A program made the translations under genes and the position numbers. A DNA stretch of 64,000 nt. It comes from an uncultured Acetatifactor sp. (GTDB lineage Bacteria; Bacillota; Clostridia; Lachnospirales; Lachnospiraceae). The notes beneath the pieces are model-generated. The model was not told where the DNA came from. It worked only from the letters and a program-made list of their open reading frames with translations, and searched no databases. This document shows, piece by piece, positions 61,062 through 64,000 of the stretch. The DNA lies in NCBI GenBank assembly GCA_944384205.1, contig CALWSL010000006.1, positions 1 through 64,000 of the forward strand. The letters run 5' to 3'. The stretch's first letter is position 1, and the number at the start of each line of letters is the position of its first letter.

Positions 61062-62390
61062 ATGGCAGTGAAGAAACAGCAGATTACAACCTTTGAGGAA
61101 GCGGTGGACTATCTCTACAATGTCCCCCGCTTTACCTCCAAAAACAGTCCGGAGGATACGAAAGCGTTCCTCCATGCGCTGGGGGACCCGGATAAAAATA
61201 TGCACATTATCCACGTTGCCGGCACAAACGGAAAAGGATCCGTTTGTGCCTATTTGCGTTACATTTTAGAGGAGGCGGGGTATACCACGGCAGTATTTAC
61301 TTCCCCCCATCTGATAGATATCAGAGAGCGTTTTCTCATCAAAGGACAGATGGTTTCCCAGGAAGCGTTTTTGCAGGCTTTCCTGCAAATTTATAACAGT
61401 CTGGACTGGAAAAGGCTTGAACAAGGGGAGGGATATCATCCCACCTTTTTCGAGTATCTTTTCTTTATGGCAATGCTGTTGTTTGCAGACGCAGAGGCGG
61501 ATTATGTGATTTTGGAGACGGGGCTTGGCGGCAGGCTGGATGCAACCAATTCGGTAAGCAGAAAAGAACTTGCCGTGATTACACGCATCGGGCTTGACCA
61601 TACGGAGTATCTGGGAGATACGATTACGCAGATTGCGCGGGAAAAGGCAGGCATCATACAGGCGGGGGCTCCGGTGGTTTTTGTCGATACCGAGGAAGAT
61701 GTTACCACTGTATTTTGTGATTATGCGCAGAAATTGGGAACTTGTGCGTATTCCGTGTCGAGAAATGACTATGCTTTCTTGAATTTTAAGAATAAAACCA
61801 TTGATTTTTCCGTGCGTTCTGAGTATTATGGTTATATTAGGCTTAACTTAAGGACGATTGCCTCATATCAGATGGAAAACGCTGCATTGGCAGTACGTGC
61901 CATCGAGGTATTGGACAAGGGCAGGACAATCTCGGCGCAGGATGTGATCCGCGGAGTAGGTGAATGCTTCTGGCAGGGACGGATGGAAGAGGTTCTTCCG
62001 GACGTGTTCGTGGACGGCGCACATAACGAGGACGGCGTCAGGGCTTTTCTGGAGACCGTGGAAGCGGATGGATGTGCGGGGCGGAGACTGCTTTTGTTTG
62101 GAGTGGTTCAGGACAAAAATTATTCCGGGATGGTAGGGAAATTATTGGATGCAAAGCTTTTTTCCCGGATTGCCGTCGCACATTTGCATACGGCAAGGTC
62201 GGCATCCTTAGATAGCCTTAGAAAACTTTTAGAATACAAACAACAGGCTGTCACTGCATATACTTTTCATGACAGTGTGGATACAGCGTTTAGGGAGCTG
62301 CAGGAAGAAAAAATGCCGGGGGACCGCATTTACATTGCAGGAAGTCTGTATTTGGTTGGTGAGATAAAGGAGTCGTTAGACCATGATTAA
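61062..62390 (+). CDS. folC: Folylpolyglutamate/dihydrofolate synthase
   Basis: ATG 61062 with AAAGAGG is chosen; an in-frame TTG (61008) right after valS has no site. The 442-residue Mur-ligase-like enzyme shows the ATP loop HVAGTNGKGSVCAYL, FTSPHLIDIRERF, ETGLGGRLDATNSV and the C-terminal VFVDGAHNEDGVRAFLE. It adds glutamate to folates (and perhaps to dihydropteroate). valS-folC linkage is usual in Firmicutes. Confidence 0.93.
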   Translation: MAVKKQQITTFEEAVDYLYNVPRFTSKNSPEDTKAFLHALGDPDKNMHIIHVAGTNGKGSVCAYLRYILEEAGYTTAVFTSPHLIDIRERFLIKGQMVSQEAFLQAFLQIYNSLDWKRLEQGEGYHPTFFEYLFFMAMLLFADAEADYVILETGLGGRLDATNSVSRKELAVITRIGLDHTEYLGDTITQIAREKAGIIQAGAPVVFVDTEEDVTTVFCDYAQKLGTCAYSVSRNDYAFLNFKNKTIDFSVRSEYYGYIRLNLRTIASYQMENAALAVRAIEVLDKGRTISAQDVIRGVGECFWQGRMEEVLPDVFVDGAHNEDGVRAFLETVEADGCAGRRLLLFGVVQDKNYSGMVGKLLDAKLFSRIAVAHLHTARSASLDSLRKLLEYKQQAVTAYTFHDSVDTAFRELQEEKMPGDRIYIAGSLYLVGEIKESLDHD

Positions 62391-62535
62391 CTTTGAAGAA
62401 GAACTGAAGAAATTTCATCCAAGCCTTGAGGTGGAGCAGGCTGAGGAAGCAATTTACAATCAGGATTTGACCGATGTGGCGGATTTGCTGGTGAAGATGG
62501 TAAAGGAAGCAGAAGAGAAAGAGGACAAACAGTAG
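62383..62535 (+). CDS. 50-aa acidic helical protein overlapping the end of folC
   Basis: ATG 62383 overlaps the folC stop codon by 8 bp and opens a 50-codon frame to TAG 62533-62535; GATAAAGGAG upstream is the ribosome binding site. The protein is highly charged and likely all helical (FEEELKKFHPSLEVEQAEEA, LLVKMVKEAEEKEDK). No family is recognised. Coupled translation and good spacing to the next gene (9 bp) support that it is real. Confidence 0.75.
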   Translation: MINFEEELKKFHPSLEVEQAEEAIYNQDLTDVADLLVKMVKEAEEKEDKQ

Positions 62536-62544
62536 GAGGGAAAA

Positions 62545-63960
62545 ATGTTTTGCTATCATTGTGGCTGCCATTTGTCAGAACATGATTTTTGTACCGCCTG
62601 CGGAGCAGATGTGTCTCTTTATAAGAAAATTATGTATGTTTCCAACAGGTTTTACAATGAAGGTCTGGAAAAAGCAGGTGTAAGAGATTTAACCGGTGCA
62701 ATTAACAGTTTGCGGCAGAGTTTAAAATTCAATAAAAATAATATAGAAGCACGCAATCTTCTTGGCTTGGTTTATTTTGAGACGGGCGAGGTGGTTGCTG
62801 CTTTAAGCGAATGGGTCATCAGTAAGAATTTAAGACCAGAGAAAAATATTGCGGATGATTATATCAATATGGTGCAGTCAAACGCCTCCCGTCTCGATTC
62901 CATTAATCAGACGATAAAGAAGTATAATCAGGCGCTGGTGTACTGTACGCAGGACAGTAAGGATTTGGCGGTGATACAGTTGAAGAAAGTACTTTCCCTG
63001 AATCCGAAATTCATCCGTGCCCATCAGCTGCTGGCATTGCTTTACATGGACAGTGAGAAGTGGGATCGCGCACAGAGAGAATTAAACAAATGTATGGAGA
63101 TTGACCGGAACAATACGCTGACGCTTCGTTATGTCAAGGAAGTGGAGAAGATGCTGCTGCCGGATGAGAATATGCGGCAGACAGGTAAACGTAAGCAGGA
63201 AGATGTGGTGCGTTATCAGAGTGATAATGAGATTATTATTCAGCCTCTGAATGTGCGGGAGACGAAGGGCGGCGGAGTATCCTCTCTGCTCAATATCGGC
63301 ATCGGTCTGGCTATCGGTTTGGCGGCAATGTATTTTCTGGTGGTGCCTGCTGCGGTTTCCAATGTCAATAATGAGGCGCAGCAGAAGATTACCGAGATTG
63401 GTAATCAGATGGATGCCAAAACGGCCACGATACAGGAGCTGGAGAGCCGGATTGCAGACTTGCAGGCAGATAACGACAGTCTGCATCAGGAACTGGACGG
63501 TTATATCGGTGCCGATGGAACGCTCCAGACCTTTGACACTCTTTTGTCTGCGGCATCCGATTATCTTGAAACTCAGGATGTGGAGCAGACAGCAGCCAGT
63601 CTGGAGGCGATTGCCCAGAGTGTTAATATTGATGAGACCTCTGAGGCGTTCCAGAGGCTTTATAATACGCTGCGGGCAACGATAGGTCCTGAGTTGTCAG
63701 CGGCTTATTATGCGGAAGGCTATACGGCATACCAACAGGAGGATTATGCTGCAGCGATTGAAAATCTGTCAAGGGCATTTTATTACGATGAGACCAACGT
63801 GGATGCTTTGTATTATCTGGCTGGCGCTTATCGCAGGAGCGGCGACAATGCAAATGCAATCGCAACGTATGATAAGGTAGTTGAATTGTTCCCTGATACG
63901 GAACGGGCAAGAAGGTCGCAGCAGTACAGGGATGATCTTGCGGCGGAGAATACAAATTAA
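62545..63960 (+). CDS. Zinc-ribbon TPR membrane protein
   Basis: A 471-residue protein with TAGGAGGG before ATG 62545. Residues 1-22 form a zinc ribbon (CYHCGCHLSEHDFCTACG). TPR repeats follow (residues about 25-210; NNIEARNLLGLVYFETG, KFIRAHQLLALLYMDSE), then a membrane helix (residues about 255-275, LLNIGIGLAIGLAAMYFLVV), a coiled coil (about 285-325) and a second TPR set outside (about 390-460; AIENLSRAFYYDETNVDALY). TPRs mediate protein binding. The same protein order occurs behind folC in related clostridia, but its job is unknown. Confidence 0.8.
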   Translation: MFCYHCGCHLSEHDFCTACGADVSLYKKIMYVSNRFYNEGLEKAGVRDLTGAINSLRQSLKFNKNNIEARNLLGLVYFETGEVVAALSEWVISKNLRPEKNIADDYINMVQSNASRLDSINQTIKKYNQALVYCTQDSKDLAVIQLKKVLSLNPKFIRAHQLLALLYMDSEKWDRAQRELNKCMEIDRNNTLTLRYVKEVEKMLLPDENMRQTGKRKQEDVVRYQSDNEIIIQPLNVRETKGGGVSSLLNIGIGLAIGLAAMYFLVVPAAVSNVNNEAQQKITEIGNQMDAKTATIQELESRIADLQADNDSLHQELDGYIGADGTLQTFDTLLSAASDYLETQDVEQTAASLEAIAQSVNIDETSEAFQRLYNTLRATIGPELSAAYYAEGYTAYQQEDYAAAIENLSRAFYYDETNVDALYYLAGAYRRSGDNANAIATYDKVVELFPDTERARRSQQYRDDLAAENTN

Positions 63961-64000
63961 ATTGTTTAAAATACCAAAGAAAAGGATTTACAGAATAGAA

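Noticed and set aside
1..64000. CRISPR array, tRNA or rRNA genes
   Set aside because: No regularly spaced repeats and no tRNA- or rRNA-like sequence were seen.

Overview
The window looks like a chromosome segment of a low-to-mid GC Gram-positive anaerobe of the Clostridia, most likely Lachnospiraceae. The basis is gene content and signals rather than any marker gene: strong AAGGAGG-type ribosome binding sites, TTGACA/TATAAT promoters, a T-box leader on valS, a TetM-like GTPase fused to a NYN nuclease, a Crh/HPr-like protein, GltBD with AsnA, CheB-CheR-PAS fusions and PadR/DUF1700/DUF4097 operons. No rRNA, tRNA or CRISPR array was seen.

Layout. 0-7 kb: the tail of a coiled-coil protein, a LysR regulator with a formate/nitrite transporter and a 42-aa membrane peptide, the TetM-like/NYN fusion, an MraY-like transferase and a GNAT enzyme. 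7-9.8 kb: a mobile region with a short tyrosine recombinase between inverted 15-bp sites and an IS110-family element whose 5' non-coding end can fold as a bridge-RNA candidate. 9.8-20.4 kb: a Tad/Flp-type pilus locus with no visible ATPase gene (TadB-like protein with a frameshift, Flp-like pilin, DUF4320, TadE-like, CpaB-like, two large secreted repeat proteins, prepilin peptidase). It contains a type I toxin-antitoxin module and an unassigned structured RNA. 20.5-28.2 kb: housekeeping and accessory genes (several GNATs, a Ham1/RdgB-like pyrophosphatase, GreA, a HAD-CPBP fusion, a thioesterase, AraC, Fic) and decayed gene copies. 28.3-35.2 kb: a nonsense-interrupted chemoreceptor, an HTH-fused pseudo-CheB/CheR and an intact CheB/CheR-PAS protein. 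35.3-46.6 kb: a glycosyltransferase, gltB-gltD behind a compact leader hairpin, an acyltransferase with a large membrane protein, and asnA. 46.8-56.6 kb: a radical SAM/TIGR03915 DNA-repair pair, the Crh/HPr-like gene, a nuclease-DinG helicase, a GH13 amylase, a PadR operon with twin operators and a lipoprotein. 56.7-64 kb: an integrase stub, an HD hydrolase, T-box-valS-folC, a 50-aa ORF and a zinc-ribbon TPR membrane protein.

How the parts work together. Clear operons are padR-DUF1700-DUF4097, the radical SAM pair, gltBD, valS-folC-50 aa-TPR and the pilus string. The most unusual content is the translational GTPase/A-site-type nuclease fusion, the DNA-binding pseudo-CheB/CheR beside its active paralogue, and the type I toxin-antitoxin plus structured RNA between two giant secreted proteins of the pilus locus. 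Function calls rest on motif recognition only; no database search was run.
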